A stretch of 64,000 nucleotides of DNA, taken from Streptomyces pactum. Its GTDB lineage: Bacteria > Actinomycetota > Actinomycetes > Streptomycetales > Streptomycetaceae. The stretch lies in NCBI RefSeq assembly GCF_002005225.1, contig NZ_CP019724.1:6769001-6833000 (forward strand), written 5' to 3'. The notes below the pieces were generated by a model that searched no databases, was not told the origin of the DNA, and saw nothing but the letters and a program-made list of their open reading frames with translations. How positions within the stretch are numbered: position 1 is the first letter of the stretch; the number at the start of each line of letters is the position of its first letter. Made by a program: the position numbers and the translations under genes. Of this stretch, positions 31,788-39,723 are shown one piece after another.

Positions 31788-33389
31788 ATGAACCGCAAGA
31801 CTTTGGTGCTGCCGGCCGTCGTCGGCCTGCTCGCGCCGGTGCTCGCCGCCTGCGGTGGGTCCGACAGCGGCAGCGGCGGGGACGCGATCGTCGTCGGCAC
31901 CACGGACCGGTTCACCGCCTCGGAGGAGGCACCCGCGCCCCTCGACCCGGCGTACGCCTACGATGTCGGCTCCTGGAACATCCTGCGTCAGACCACGCAG
32001 ACCCTGATGGTCCAGCCCCGCGGCGACGGTGAACCCGTGCCCGAGGCCGCCGAGAAGTGCGGATTCACCGATACCGGCAACGAGCGCTACGCCTGCACCC
32101 TGCGCGACGGCCTGAAGTTCGCGAACGGCGACCCCGTCACCGCGGAGGACGTGAAGTTCTCCATCGAACGCGCCCTGTCCATCGAGGCCGACAGCCAGGT
32201 GTTCGCGCTGCTGTCGACCGTCGACACCATCGAGACGCAGGGCGACCGCGAGGTCATCTTCCACCTCAAGACCGCCGACGCCACCTTCCCGTTCAAGCTG
32301 TCGACCCCGGTCGCGGGCATCGTCAACCCGGACGACTACGAGAAGGGCAAGCTGCGCGAGGGCTTCGAGCTGGACGGTTCCGGCCCGTACACCATGAAGG
32401 CCGAGGTCGAGAACAACGAGATGACCAAGGCCGTGTTCACCAAGAACCCCCATTACAAGGGGAGTCTGAAGGTGAACAACGACAAGGTCGAGATGGTGTC
32501 GTTCGAGGACGCCGACGCCATGGGCGCCGCGCTCGACAAGGGTGACATCGACGTGATGACCCGTGCGATGACGCCGGACCAGATCCGTAAGCTCTCCAAC
32601 GCCACGGACGGCGACGTCGACCTGGTCGAGGTGGCCGGCCTCGAGATCCGCTACCTGGCCTTCAACACGGAGGCGCCTACGGTGCGGGACAAGGCCGTCC
32701 GCAAGGCGATGGCCCAGCTCATCAACCGCAGCGAACTCGTCTCCGAGGTCTACGGCTCCCAGGCCGAACCGCTGTACTCGATGGTCCCGGCCAGCATCAC
32801 CGGTCACTCCAACTCGTTCTTCAACACGTACGGCGACCCGAGCGTGGACAAGGCCAAGGGGATGCTGGAGGACGCGGGCGTCAAGACGCCGGTGAAGCTC
32901 ACGATGCACTACACGACGGACCACTACGGTGCCGCGACCAAGCAGGAGTTCGAGGAGCTGCAGAAGCAGCTCAACGAGAGCGGTCTCTTCGAGGTCGACA
33001 TCAAGGGCACGCCCTGGGACAAGTTCCGCCCGGCGGAACTGAAGGGCGAGTACGACGTCTTCGGGATGGGCTGGTTCCCCGACTTCCCGGACGCGGACAG
33101 CTTCATCGCGCCGTTCCTCGACAAGGACAACACCCTCAACTCGCCGTACGCGAACCCGGAGATCATCAACACCCTGATCCCCGAGTCCCGTCGCGAGGCC
33201 GACCGGCTCTCCGCCGTGGACAGCCTCACCGAGATCCAGGACATCACCGCCGCCGACGTCCCGATGATCCCGCTGTGGCAGGGCAAGCAGTACGTCGCCG
33301 CCCGCGACGACGTCACGGGCACGGCCTACGTCCTCAACTCCTCCTCGTCGCTCCAGCTCTGGGAACTGGGCCGGGGTGTGAGCGGCTGA
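31788..33389 (+). CDS. ABC-transporter solute-binding lipoprotein (peptide/nickel type)
   Basis: A 533-aa SBP_bac_5 family protein. The lipoprotein signal has lipobox LAAC (Cys about 22), followed by a Gly/Ser linker. Family features include DPAYAYDVGSWNILRQTTQTL, LRDGLKFANGDPVTAEDVKFSIERAL, YLAFNTEAPTVRDKAVRKA and a C-terminal VPMIPLWQGKQY. It would bind oligopeptides or similar solutes outside the membrane. No permease or ATPase gene is adjacent, so it is an orphan that must use a transporter encoded elsewhere. The ATG at 31788 has ctggag upstream. Confidence 0.9.
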   Translation: MNRKTLVLPAVVGLLAPVLAACGGSDSGSGGDAIVVGTTDRFTASEEAPAPLDPAYAYDVGSWNILRQTTQTLMVQPRGDGEPVPEAAEKCGFTDTGNERYACTLRDGLKFANGDPVTAEDVKFSIERALSIEADSQVFALLSTVDTIETQGDREVIFHLKTADATFPFKLSTPVAGIVNPDDYEKGKLREGFELDGSGPYTMKAEVENNEMTKAVFTKNPHYKGSLKVNNDKVEMVSFEDADAMGAALDKGDIDVMTRAMTPDQIRKLSNATDGDVDLVEVAGLEIRYLAFNTEAPTVRDKAVRKAMAQLINRSELVSEVYGSQAEPLYSMVPASITGHSNSFFNTYGDPSVDKAKGMLEDAGVKTPVKLTMHYTTDHYGAATKQEFEELQKQLNESGLFEVDIKGTPWDKFRPAELKGEYDVFGMGWFPDFPDADSFIAPFLDKDNTLNSPYANPEIINTLIPESRREADRLSAVDSLTEIQDITAADVPMIPLWQGKQYVAARDDVTGTAYVLNSSSSLQLWELGRGVSG

Positions 33390-33406
33390 CGCCCCACCGG
33401 ACACAG

Positions 33407-33450
33407 CCCGAAGGGCGCCCTCTTCTCGTCGGAAGAGGGCGCCCTTCGGG
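33407..33450. terminator. Bidirectional terminator after the lipoprotein gene
   Basis: CCCGAAGGGCGCCCTCTTC (33407-33425) pairs perfectly with GAAGAGGGCGCCCTTCGGG (33432-33450): a 19-bp stem with a 6-nt loop. It lies between convergent genes. Confidence 0.88.
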
Positions 33451-33514
33451 GTTCGTGCCTATCGTGGGCCGTACGGGTGCCGTACGCGTCGAGGCCGGCG
33501 CCCGTACGAGCGGC

Positions 33515-34186
33515 CTACTGCGCGCCGGGGCGGACCAGACCGCTCTCGTAGGCGTACACCGCGGCCTGCACCCGGTCGCGCAGGCCCAGCTTGGTCAGCA
33601 CGTGGCCCACGTGCGTCTTGACGGTGGTCTCGCTCACGAAGAGGTCGGCGGCGATCTCCGCGTTGGACAGGCCGCGGGCCACCAGCTTCAGCACCTCCAC
33701 CTCACGCTCGGTCAGCGTGTGCAGGGTGTCCGGCACCGGCTCGTCGCCGGAGGGCAGATGCGTGGCGTACTTGTCGAGCAGCCGCCGGGTGATGCTCGGC
33801 GCGAGCATCGCCTCGCCGTTCGCCACCACGCGGATCGCCTGCACCAGCTCGTTGGCCGGGGCGTCCTTCAGCAGGAAGCCGCTGGCGCCCGCCTTCAACG
33901 CCTCCACCACGTACTCGTCGAGGTCGAAGGTGGTCAGTACCAGCACCTTCGCCGGACCGTCCCGCTCGGGCCCGGTGATCTGCCGGGTCGCCTCCACACC
34001 GTCCATCCGCGGCATGCGGATGTCCATCAGCACCACATCGGGCTGCAGGGCCCGCACTTGGTCGAGTGCCTGGAGGCCGTCTCCGGCCTCGCCGACGACC
34101 GCGAGGTCCTGCTCGGCCTCAAGAATCATCCGGAAGCCGGTGCGCAGCAGCGGCTGGTCGTCGACCAGTAGGACGCGGATGGCCAC
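33515..34186 (-). CDS. Orphan NarL/LuxR-family response regulator
   Basis: A 223-aa regulator. The receiver domain has VLLVDDQPLLRTG (acidic pair), the phospho-Asp in DVVLMDIRMPRMDG (about residue 54), and KVLVLTTF and LLKDAP for the Thr and Lys. The C-terminal LuxR helix-turn-helix is LTEREVEVLKLVARGLSN and ETTVKTHVGHVLTKLGLRDR. No sensor kinase gene is next to it, so its partner is unknown. The GTG at 34186 has aaggag overlapping the end of the RecB-like gene; the gap is only 14 bp, so the two are co-transcribed. Confidence 0.9.
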   Translation of the reverse strand: MAIRVLLVDDQPLLRTGFRMILEAEQDLAVVGEAGDGLQALDQVRALQPDVVLMDIRMPRMDGVEATRQITGPERDGPAKVLVLTTFDLDEYVVEALKAGASGFLLKDAPANELVQAIRVVANGEAMLAPSITRRLLDKYATHLPSGDEPVPDTLHTLTEREVEVLKLVARGLSNAEIAADLFVSETTVKTHVGHVLTKLGLRDRVQAAVYAYESGLVRPGAQ

Positions 34187-34200
34187 GTAAGTCTCCTTCG

Positions 34201-35178
34201 CTAGTCCGGTCCCATTCTGCCCTGCCCGGTGTCGCCGGAGTCGGCCGCCCTCACCGGCAGCGGATAGGGCGGGGGAGTGCCGCCGAACTCCGGGCAGTGC
34301 GCCTGGTGGTCGCACCACCCGCACAGCTTCGTGGGACGCGGCCGCCAGTCACCCGTCTCGGTCGCCTGCCGGATGGCCTCCCACAGCGCCAGCAGCTTGC
34401 GCTCGACCCGCTCCAGGTCGGCGAGGGCCGGGTCGTAGGTGAGTACGTCGCCGCTGCCGAGATAGACCAGTTGCAGGCGCCGCGGGACGACCTTCTTCAG
34501 CCGCCACACCACCAGCGCGTAGAACTTCATCTGGAACAGCGCGCCCTCGGCGTACTGCGGCCGGGGTGCCTTGCCCGTCTTGTAGTCGACGATCCGCACC
34601 TCGCCGGTGGGCGCCACGTCGACCCGGTCGATGATGCCGCGCAGCCGCAGCCCGGAATCCAGCTCGGCCTCGACGAACAGCTCCCGCTCGGCGGGCTCCA
34701 GCCGGCTCGGGTCCTCCAGGCTGAACCAGCGCTCGACGAGCTGCTCCGCCTCGCCGAGCCACCGCGCCAGCCGCTCGCCCTCCGCGTCGTCCGCGAACAG
34801 CTCGGCCACCTCCGGCCTGCTCTCCCGAAGCCGGTCCCACTGGCCCGGGACCAGCGCCTTCGCCCGTGGTGCCGTGCGCTCGGCCGCCGGGGCGTCGAAG
34901 AGCCGCTCGAGCACCGCGTGCACCAGGGTGCCCCTCGTCGCCGCCTCGCTCGGCTTCTCCGGCAGGCGGTCGATGACCCGGAACCGGTACAGCAGCGGGC
35001 ACTGCATGAAGTCGCCGGCCCGGGAGGGCGAGAGCGAGGCCGGCGCTATGGCCGCGGGCACGGACGCGGTGGCGACGGCGGCCGCCTCCACCATCGCGTC
35101 TTCGTGGTTTGCCACCGTCGCCGCCGGTCGGGCGGGCCCGCCGGCGTCCTCCGCGACATCCTCGATGCTCGTCTCCAT
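34201..35178 (-). CDS. RecB-family single-domain nuclease (PD-(D/E)xK, likely iron-sulfur)
   Basis: A 325-aa stand-alone nuclease. It has SLSPSRAGDFMQCPLLYRFR with the first Cys, RGTLVHAVLERLF with the His, and the catalytic core LRGIIDRVD...VRIVDYKTGK (Asp, Asp, Lys; about residues 185-205). The QMKFYALVVWRL helix follows, with a terminal CGWCDHQAHCPEFG carrying three Cys. The Cys1 plus Cys3 layout is that of AddB/Cas4-type 4Fe-4S nucleases. The protein has no helicase part. The ATG at 35178 is used; a longer upstream frame overlaps the M50 gene and has no match. It precedes the response regulator gene by 14 bp. A homologue (Rv2119-like) is next to trmI in mycobacteria. Confidence 0.85.
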   Translation of the reverse strand: METSIEDVAEDAGGPARPAATVANHEDAMVEAAAVATASVPAAIAPASLSPSRAGDFMQCPLLYRFRVIDRLPEKPSEAATRGTLVHAVLERLFDAPAAERTAPRAKALVPGQWDRLRESRPEVAELFADDAEGERLARWLGEAEQLVERWFSLEDPSRLEPAERELFVEAELDSGLRLRGIIDRVDVAPTGEVRIVDYKTGKAPRPQYAEGALFQMKFYALVVWRLKKVVPRRLQLVYLGSGDVLTYDPALADLERVERKLLALWEAIRQATETGDWRPRPTKLCGWCDHQAHCPEFGGTPPPYPLPVRAADSGDTGQGRMGPD

Positions 35179-35353
35179 GCCCACAGACCTTACGGCCCGG
35201 CACCGACAGCGACCCAGCTCGCGGCCCGTGACCCTTGCGACGAAAGGGAAGCGCAGGGGTGCCGGGGCGGAAGGGGCCGCGACGGACGCATACCATCGAC
35301 AGGAGACCCTCCCGCCCGGCAGGCGCGGGAGACGCTTCGAACGAGGGGACACC

Positions 35354-37261
35354 GTGGACGTGAGCGGCGGGAGCGGGCAGCCGCGGTCCGGCAACGACGA
35401 GTCGGCCGAGTCCCAGGCAGGACCCACGGACCCGGCCACCGAGTCCGGGCAGCCGGACCCCGCGGACTCCAGCCCGCCCGAGAAGCGACCCGGGGACCGG
35501 CCCCGGACCACGGGACAGGGCCCCGCGGACCGGCCCCGGACGGCAACCGGCCCCGCCGCGGGCCACCCGCCGACCCCTGGCTCCGAGGCGCCGGACCACG
35601 AGACGCCGGTCCGCCCGACACCGGGCGTGGAGGCGGGGGGCGGTGCGACGCCGGGCTCGGGGACGCCGGTCCGTCCGACGCCGGATGCTGAGGCGCCGGC
35701 CCGTCCGACGCCGGGTCCCGAGACGCTGCGGAAGGACCCCCTGGGAGCCACCGCGCAGGACGAGACCGGACGGAGCACCCGGGAGGACGCCGTTCCGCAG
35801 GACGCCACCCCGGACCGGAACCCGGCCGCGCAGACCCCGCCCCGCGAGACCGGCCCCGCCGGCTCCACGCCGGGCGCGATGTCCGGCGCCGGTACCCGGC
35901 CGGGTGAGCCGGCCGCCGGGCGCGACGGGACCGTCCGCCCGCCGACGCAGCCGCCGGTGGGCGGCGTGGGCGGCACGGGCAGTGAAGGCCACCGGCCCGG
36001 CCCCTCCTCCGGCGGCGACCGCCCCGCCCAGGTACCCGCGAAGCCCGGTCGCGGCGGTCGCGAGGACCCCGCCGACACCGGTCCCGGTCCCGGCCGGCCC
36101 CCGCAGCGGAAGCCGGAGCCCGGAGGCGGGCTGCTGATGGGCAGGCCCTTCGGCGTGCCCGTGTACGTCGCACCGAGCTGGTTCCTGGTCGCCGCCCTGA
36201 TCACCTGGGTGTTCGGCGGACAGCTCGACCGCGTGCTGCCCGAGCTGGGCGCCGCCCGCTATCTGGTCTCCCTCTTCTTCGCGGTCGCCTTCTACGCCTC
36301 CGTCCTCGTCCACGAGCTGGCCCACACCGTCGCCGCCCTCCGCTTCAAGCTCCCGGTCCGCCGCATCCAGCTCCAGTTCTTCGGCGGCGTCTCCGAGATC
36401 GAGAAGGAGGCCGAGACCCCCGGCCGCGAGTTCGTGCTGGCCTTCGTCGGACCGCTGCTCTCCCTCGTCCTCGCCGGCGTCTTCTACGCCGCCCTGCTGC
36501 CCGTGGAGCCCGACAGCGTCCCCGGCGTCCTGCTGGCCGGCCTGATGGTCTCCAACCTCCTCGTCGCCGCCTTCAACCTGCTGCCCGGCCTCCCCCTCGA
36601 CGGCGGCCGGATGCTCCGCGCCGTCGTCTGGAAGATCACCGGCAAGCCGATGCACGGCACGATCGCCGCCGCCTGGGTCGGCCGGGCCCTCGCCATCGCC
36701 GTGCTGGTCGGCCTGCCGCTGCTCACCCAGTCCCTCGGCTCCGGCGCCGCGGACGACGTGGGCATGGACACCGTCCTGGACGCCCTGCTCGCCGCGATCC
36801 TCGCCGCGATCATCTGGACCGGCGCCGGGAACAGCCTGCGCATGGCGCGGCTGCGCGAACACCTCCCGGAGCTGCGCGCCCGTGCCCTGACCCGGCGCGC
36901 CGTCCCCGTCCCGGCCGACACCCCGCTCTCCGAGGCGCTGCGCCGTGCCAACGCCTCCGGGGCCCGCGCCCTGGTCGTCGTCGACGGCGACGGCGGCCCC
37001 GTCTCGCTGGTCCGGGAGGCCGCCATCGTCGGCGTGGCCGAGCACCGCCGCCCCTGGGTGGCGGTCAGCACCCTCGCCCAGGACCTCACCGACGGCATGC
37101 GCCTGTCGGCCGAGCTGTCGGGCGAGGAACTCCTGGACGCGCTGCGCGCCAACCCGGCGACCGAGTACCTGGTGGTCGAGGAGACCGGCGAGATCTACGG
37201 TGTCCTGTCCGCGGCCGACGTCGAGCGGGCCTTCGTCAAGGCCATGGCCCGCCCCTCCTGA
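35354..37261 (+). CDS. Site-2-type M50 membrane protease with CBS domains and a long disordered N-terminus
   Basis: A 635-aa protein. Residues 1-260 are Pro/Thr/Gly/Glu-rich and repetitive (blocks like ETPVRPTPG, GTPVRPTPDAEAPARPTPG). The membrane protease follows: PVYVAPSWFLVAALITWVF, zinc motif LVHELAHTVAAL (His320, Glu321, His324), and the third ligand in LLPGLPLDGGRM (Asp416). The C-terminal CBS pair comes last (VPVPADTPLSEALR and EYLVVEETGEIYGVLSAAD). The family cuts transmembrane substrates such as anti-sigma factors; the CBS part may sense adenine nucleotides. The GTG at 35354 has gagggga upstream. The N-terminal extension is unusually long for this family. Confidence 0.88.
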   Translation: MDVSGGSGQPRSGNDESAESQAGPTDPATESGQPDPADSSPPEKRPGDRPRTTGQGPADRPRTATGPAAGHPPTPGSEAPDHETPVRPTPGVEAGGGATPGSGTPVRPTPDAEAPARPTPGPETLRKDPLGATAQDETGRSTREDAVPQDATPDRNPAAQTPPRETGPAGSTPGAMSGAGTRPGEPAAGRDGTVRPPTQPPVGGVGGTGSEGHRPGPSSGGDRPAQVPAKPGRGGREDPADTGPGPGRPPQRKPEPGGGLLMGRPFGVPVYVAPSWFLVAALITWVFGGQLDRVLPELGAARYLVSLFFAVAFYASVLVHELAHTVAALRFKLPVRRIQLQFFGGVSEIEKEAETPGREFVLAFVGPLLSLVLAGVFYAALLPVEPDSVPGVLLAGLMVSNLLVAAFNLLPGLPLDGGRMLRAVVWKITGKPMHGTIAAAWVGRALAIAVLVGLPLLTQSLGSGAADDVGMDTVLDALLAAILAAIIWTGAGNSLRMARLREHLPELRARALTRRAVPVPADTPLSEALRRANASGARALVVVDGDGGPVSLVREAAIVGVAEHRRPWVAVSTLAQDLTDGMRLSAELSGEELLDALRANPATEYLVVEETGEIYGVLSAADVERAFVKAMARPS

Positions 37262-37296
37262 CCACCGGTGTGGTCGGCGGCCCCGCCGGGGACCGG

Positions 37297-37302
37297 TAGG
37301 CT
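37297..37302 (+). promoter_or_regulatory. -10 box of trmI (leaderless)
   Basis: TAGGCT ends 6 nt before the trmI ATG at 37309. Confidence 0.45.
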
Positions 37303-37308
37303 GGTCAC

Positions 37309-38211
37309 ATGTCCGAACCGACCGGTGCCGCCCGCAGGCGCGGGCCCTTCAAGGTCGGGGACCAGGTTCAGCTCACCGACCCCAAGGGCCGCCACTACAC
37401 GTTCACGCTCGAGGCCGGGAAGAACTTCCACACCCACAAGGGTTCCTTCCCCCACGACGAACTGATCGGCGCTCCCGAGGGCAGCGTTGTCCGCACCACC
37501 GGGAACGTCGCCTACCTCGCGCTGCGCCCCCTGCTCCCCGACTACGTCCTGTCCATGCCCCGAGGGGCAGCCGTCGTCTACCCGAAGGACGCGGGGCAGA
37601 TCCTCGCCTTCGCCGACATCTTCCCCGGCGCGCGCGTCGTGGAGGCCGGCGTGGGCTCCGGCTCCCTCAGCAGCTTCCTGCTGCGCGCCATCGGCGACCA
37701 GGGCATGCTGCACTCCTACGAGCGCCGCGAGGACTTCGCCGACATCGCGAAGCAGAACGTGGAGCGCTACTTCGGCGGCCCGCACCCCGCCTGGCAGCTC
37801 ACCGTGGGCGACCTCCAGGACAACCTGTCCGACGCCGACGTCGACCGCGTCATCCTCGACATGCTCGCCCCCTGGGAGTGTCTGGAGGCGGTCTCCAAGG
37901 CACTCGTGCCCGGTGGCATCCTGTGCTGCTACGTCGCGACCACCACCCAGCTCGCCCGGACCGTCGAGTCCATCCGCGAGATCGGCTGCTTCAACGAGCC
38001 GACCTCCTGGGAGACGATGATCCGCAACTGGCACGTCGAGGGCCTGGCCGTCCGCCCGGACCACCGGATGATCGGCCACACCGGCTTCCTGCTCACCGCC
38101 CGTCGCCTCGCGGACGGCGTCGAGCCGCCCATGCGCCGCCGCCGCCCCGCCAAGGGCGCCTATGGCGAGGACTACGACGGCCCCAACGCCGGTGGAGGCT
38201 CCGGCCGCTGA
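37309..38211 (+). CDS. trmI: tRNA (adenine-58-N1)-methyltransferase TrmI
   Basis: A 300-aa Rossmann methyltransferase of the TrmI family, which methylates A58 in the T-loop of tRNA using AdoMet. The N-terminal FPHDELIGAPEGSVV segment is family-specific. AdoMet motif I is VVEAGVGSGSLSSFLLRAIG (about residues 103-122). HSYERREDFADIAKQNVE and DRVILDMLAPWE (catalytic-site Asp) follow. The tail is basic, then Gly/Asp-rich. It is the gene before the arc locus, as in mycobacteria (Rv2118c). Confidence 0.93.
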   Translation: MSEPTGAARRRGPFKVGDQVQLTDPKGRHYTFTLEAGKNFHTHKGSFPHDELIGAPEGSVVRTTGNVAYLALRPLLPDYVLSMPRGAAVVYPKDAGQILAFADIFPGARVVEAGVGSGSLSSFLLRAIGDQGMLHSYERREDFADIAKQNVERYFGGPHPAWQLTVGDLQDNLSDADVDRVILDMLAPWECLEAVSKALVPGGILCCYVATTTQLARTVESIREIGCFNEPTSWETMIRNWHVEGLAVRPDHRMIGHTGFLLTARRLADGVEPPMRRRRPAKGAYGEDYDGPNAGGGSGR

Positions 38212-38239
38212 GGCGACCCCGTGCCGCGATCAACGTGCA

Positions 38240-38288
38240 GGCGCCGTGGTGGAGTTCCCGAGACCGTCCGGAACTCCACCACGGCGCC
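38240..38288 (+). terminator. Terminator of trmI
   Basis: GGCGCCGTGGTGGAGTTCC and GGAACTCCACCACGGCGCC make a perfect 19-bp stem with an 11-nt loop, followed by a TTCGTGTT stretch. Confidence 0.88.
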
Positions 38289-38344
38289 TTCGTGTTGACC
38301 GGACGGCGCGGCTCGACCGGTGCCCCGGGGCGGCACGGCGACCC

Positions 38345-38395
38345 GGACGGACCGGCGAACCGGACGGACCGGCGAACCGGACGGACCGGCGAACC
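38345..38395. repeat. 17-bp perfect tandem repeat, three copies
   Basis: GGACGGACCGGCGAACC is repeated exactly at 38345-38361, 38362-38378 and 38379-38395, in non-coding DNA. Identical copies suggest recent expansion and a likely strain-variable copy number. Confidence 0.92.
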
Positions 38396-38520
38396 GGTGC
38401 GATGCGCGGCGGAGCGGCGCAGCCCGGCCGAGTACCCACCCCGCCGTTCCCCCGCACTGTGACGTGTGGCACGATGCTGGCCACCCCCCGCCGGCACAGC
38501 CCTCACAGGAGACACTCCTC

Positions 38521-39099
38521 GTGCAGCACCCCGCCGTTCCGGATCTCACGCACACGCACACCCGCCCGATCCACTGGGTCGCCACCGCCACGGCCCTCGC
38601 CGGGGTGGTGGCCCTGTCCTCGGTCCTGCAGCCCGACGCCGCGACGGCGGCGCAGACCCCCGTCCCCGAAACGAAGCACGCCCCGGCGCACGGCACACCG
38701 CCCGATCCGGCGGCCGTCGCGTTTCCCCTGGAGTGCGGTCCGGTCGAGGCAGTGGTGGTGAAGAAGGCATCCGGCGACCTCGACGGCGACGGGCGGCCGG
38801 AGACGGTGGCCGTCGTGCACTGCGACGCACCCATGGGCACCCCGCCCGACGGGGTGTACGTCGTCACGCGGGGCGCCGACGGCGGCAAGCCCCGCGTCGT
38901 GGCCGCCCTCGTGAACCCGAAGGACCGCCGGACGGTCACCGACTTCGCGGTGCGCGGCGGCGCCGTCCACGCCACGCTTCTCGGCTACTCGTCGGCCGAC
39001 GTGCCCAGTTGCTGCCCCGATGTCACGGACGACGTGAAGTGGCGGTGGGAGAACGGTTCGTTCGTCCGCGACACGCCGTCCCAGGCGCGCACCGTATGA
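38521..39099 (+). CDS. Secreted or membrane-anchored protein with a Ca-loop-like repeat, function unknown
   Basis: A 192-aa protein. A hydrophobic signal segment (THWVATATALAGVVALSSVL-like, about residues 18-36) ends near ATAAQT. The exported part has LECGPVEAVVV, SGDLDGDGRPETVAVVHC (an FG-GAP/dockerin-like DxDxDG loop) and a late pair of Cys in VPSCCPDVTDD. Four Cys in all could form disulfides. The family is common in streptomycetes but has no known function. The GTG start at 38521 is preceded by aggagacactcctc, where the ribosome site can itself pair with ctcct. Confidence 0.65.
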   Translation: MQHPAVPDLTHTHTRPIHWVATATALAGVVALSSVLQPDAATAAQTPVPETKHAPAHGTPPDPAAVAFPLECGPVEAVVVKKASGDLDGDGRPETVAVVHCDAPMGTPPDGVYVVTRGADGGKPRVVAALVNPKDRRTVTDFAVRGGAVHATLLGYSSADVPSCCPDVTDDVKWRWENGSFVRDTPSQARTV

Positions 39100-39172
39100 C
39101 CGGCAGCCTGTGACGGATGGTGTGGCACATCAGACAACGGTCACGGAGCGTGCGGACTGAGTCACAGTTCGG

Positions 39173-39478
39173 TCACTCTGCGTCCGGACCGTAGACCTCG
39201 GCCCTGTCCGAAACGCGACGTACGTGGATGCACTCGCCCGGACACTCCTTCGCGGAGTCGACCACGTCCGTGAGGAGCGGCAACGGCACGGGCGTTGCCG
39301 CTCCCGCGGCCTGGAGGAGCTCGTCGTCCGCGCCCTTGACGTAGGCCAGACCGTCGATGTCCAGCTCGAACACCTCCGGCGCGTACTGGGCACAGATGCC
39401 GTCGCCGGTACACAGGTCCTGATCGATCCAGACCTCCAGTGCCTCGCCGTCGACTCCGGCCTCCTGCTGCACGGTCAT
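39173..39478 (-). CDS. Ferredoxin
   Basis: A 101-aa small iron-sulfur protein. It has WIDQDLCTGDGICAQYAPEVFELD, with Cys spaced C-x5-C, and a later CPGECIHV with two Cys. The arrangement suits a 3Fe-4S or 4Fe-4S ferredoxin of the kind that serves actinobacterial P450s. A hydrophilic loop (KGADDELLQAAGAAT) is inserted between the Cys groups. The redox partner is unknown; the nearest P450 is 22 kb away. It is divergent from arc (245 bp between starts). The same ferredoxin-arc neighbourhood appears in relatives. Confidence 0.85.
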   Translation of the reverse strand: MTVQQEAGVDGEALEVWIDQDLCTGDGICAQYAPEVFELDIDGLAYVKGADDELLQAAGAATPVPLPLLTDVVDSAKECPGECIHVRRVSDRAEVYGPDAE

Positions 39479-39678
39479 CTCTCCTGCCGTTTCCTGCGTC
39501 GAGCCGTTCGGGAATCCGGCCAGCTCTGACGGGTGTTGAACACTTCGACCCTACCTCCGGCTGGGTTCCACTCACGTTCCGTGGGTATTCCCCTGGCGTG
39601 AGGGAGAGCGCAAGGGTGAAGATCGGACACACCCCGACAGTCTTTGTGATCTAGGGGTTTCAATCGACACCCACCCAG

Positions 39679-39688
39679 GTAGGGTCTG
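39679..39688 (+). promoter_or_regulatory. Promoter -10 region of arc
   Basis: GTAGGGTCTG lies 36 bp before the arc start. The same decamer, with at most one change, occurs before pup and prcB. Confidence 0.5.
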
Positions 39689-39723
39689 GAAGCGTCCAGC
39701 TCCCCTTGGAGGAGGTGAGGACC

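Larger units (their letters stand above)
38212..38520. other. Spacer with terminator and VNTR before the secreted protein gene
   Basis: 309 bp containing the trmI terminator (38240-38288), three perfect 17-bp repeats (38345-38395) and the promoter/leader of the next gene. Frames through it are repeat artefacts. Confidence 0.6.

Noticed and set aside
31460..31915. Minus-strand frame of 151 residues before the lipoprotein gene
   Set aside because: It overlaps the lipoprotein start antisense and shows no recognisable motif or ribosome site.
38345..38395. CRISPR-like array
   Set aside because: The 17-bp units are directly adjacent with no spacers, and no cas genes are near.
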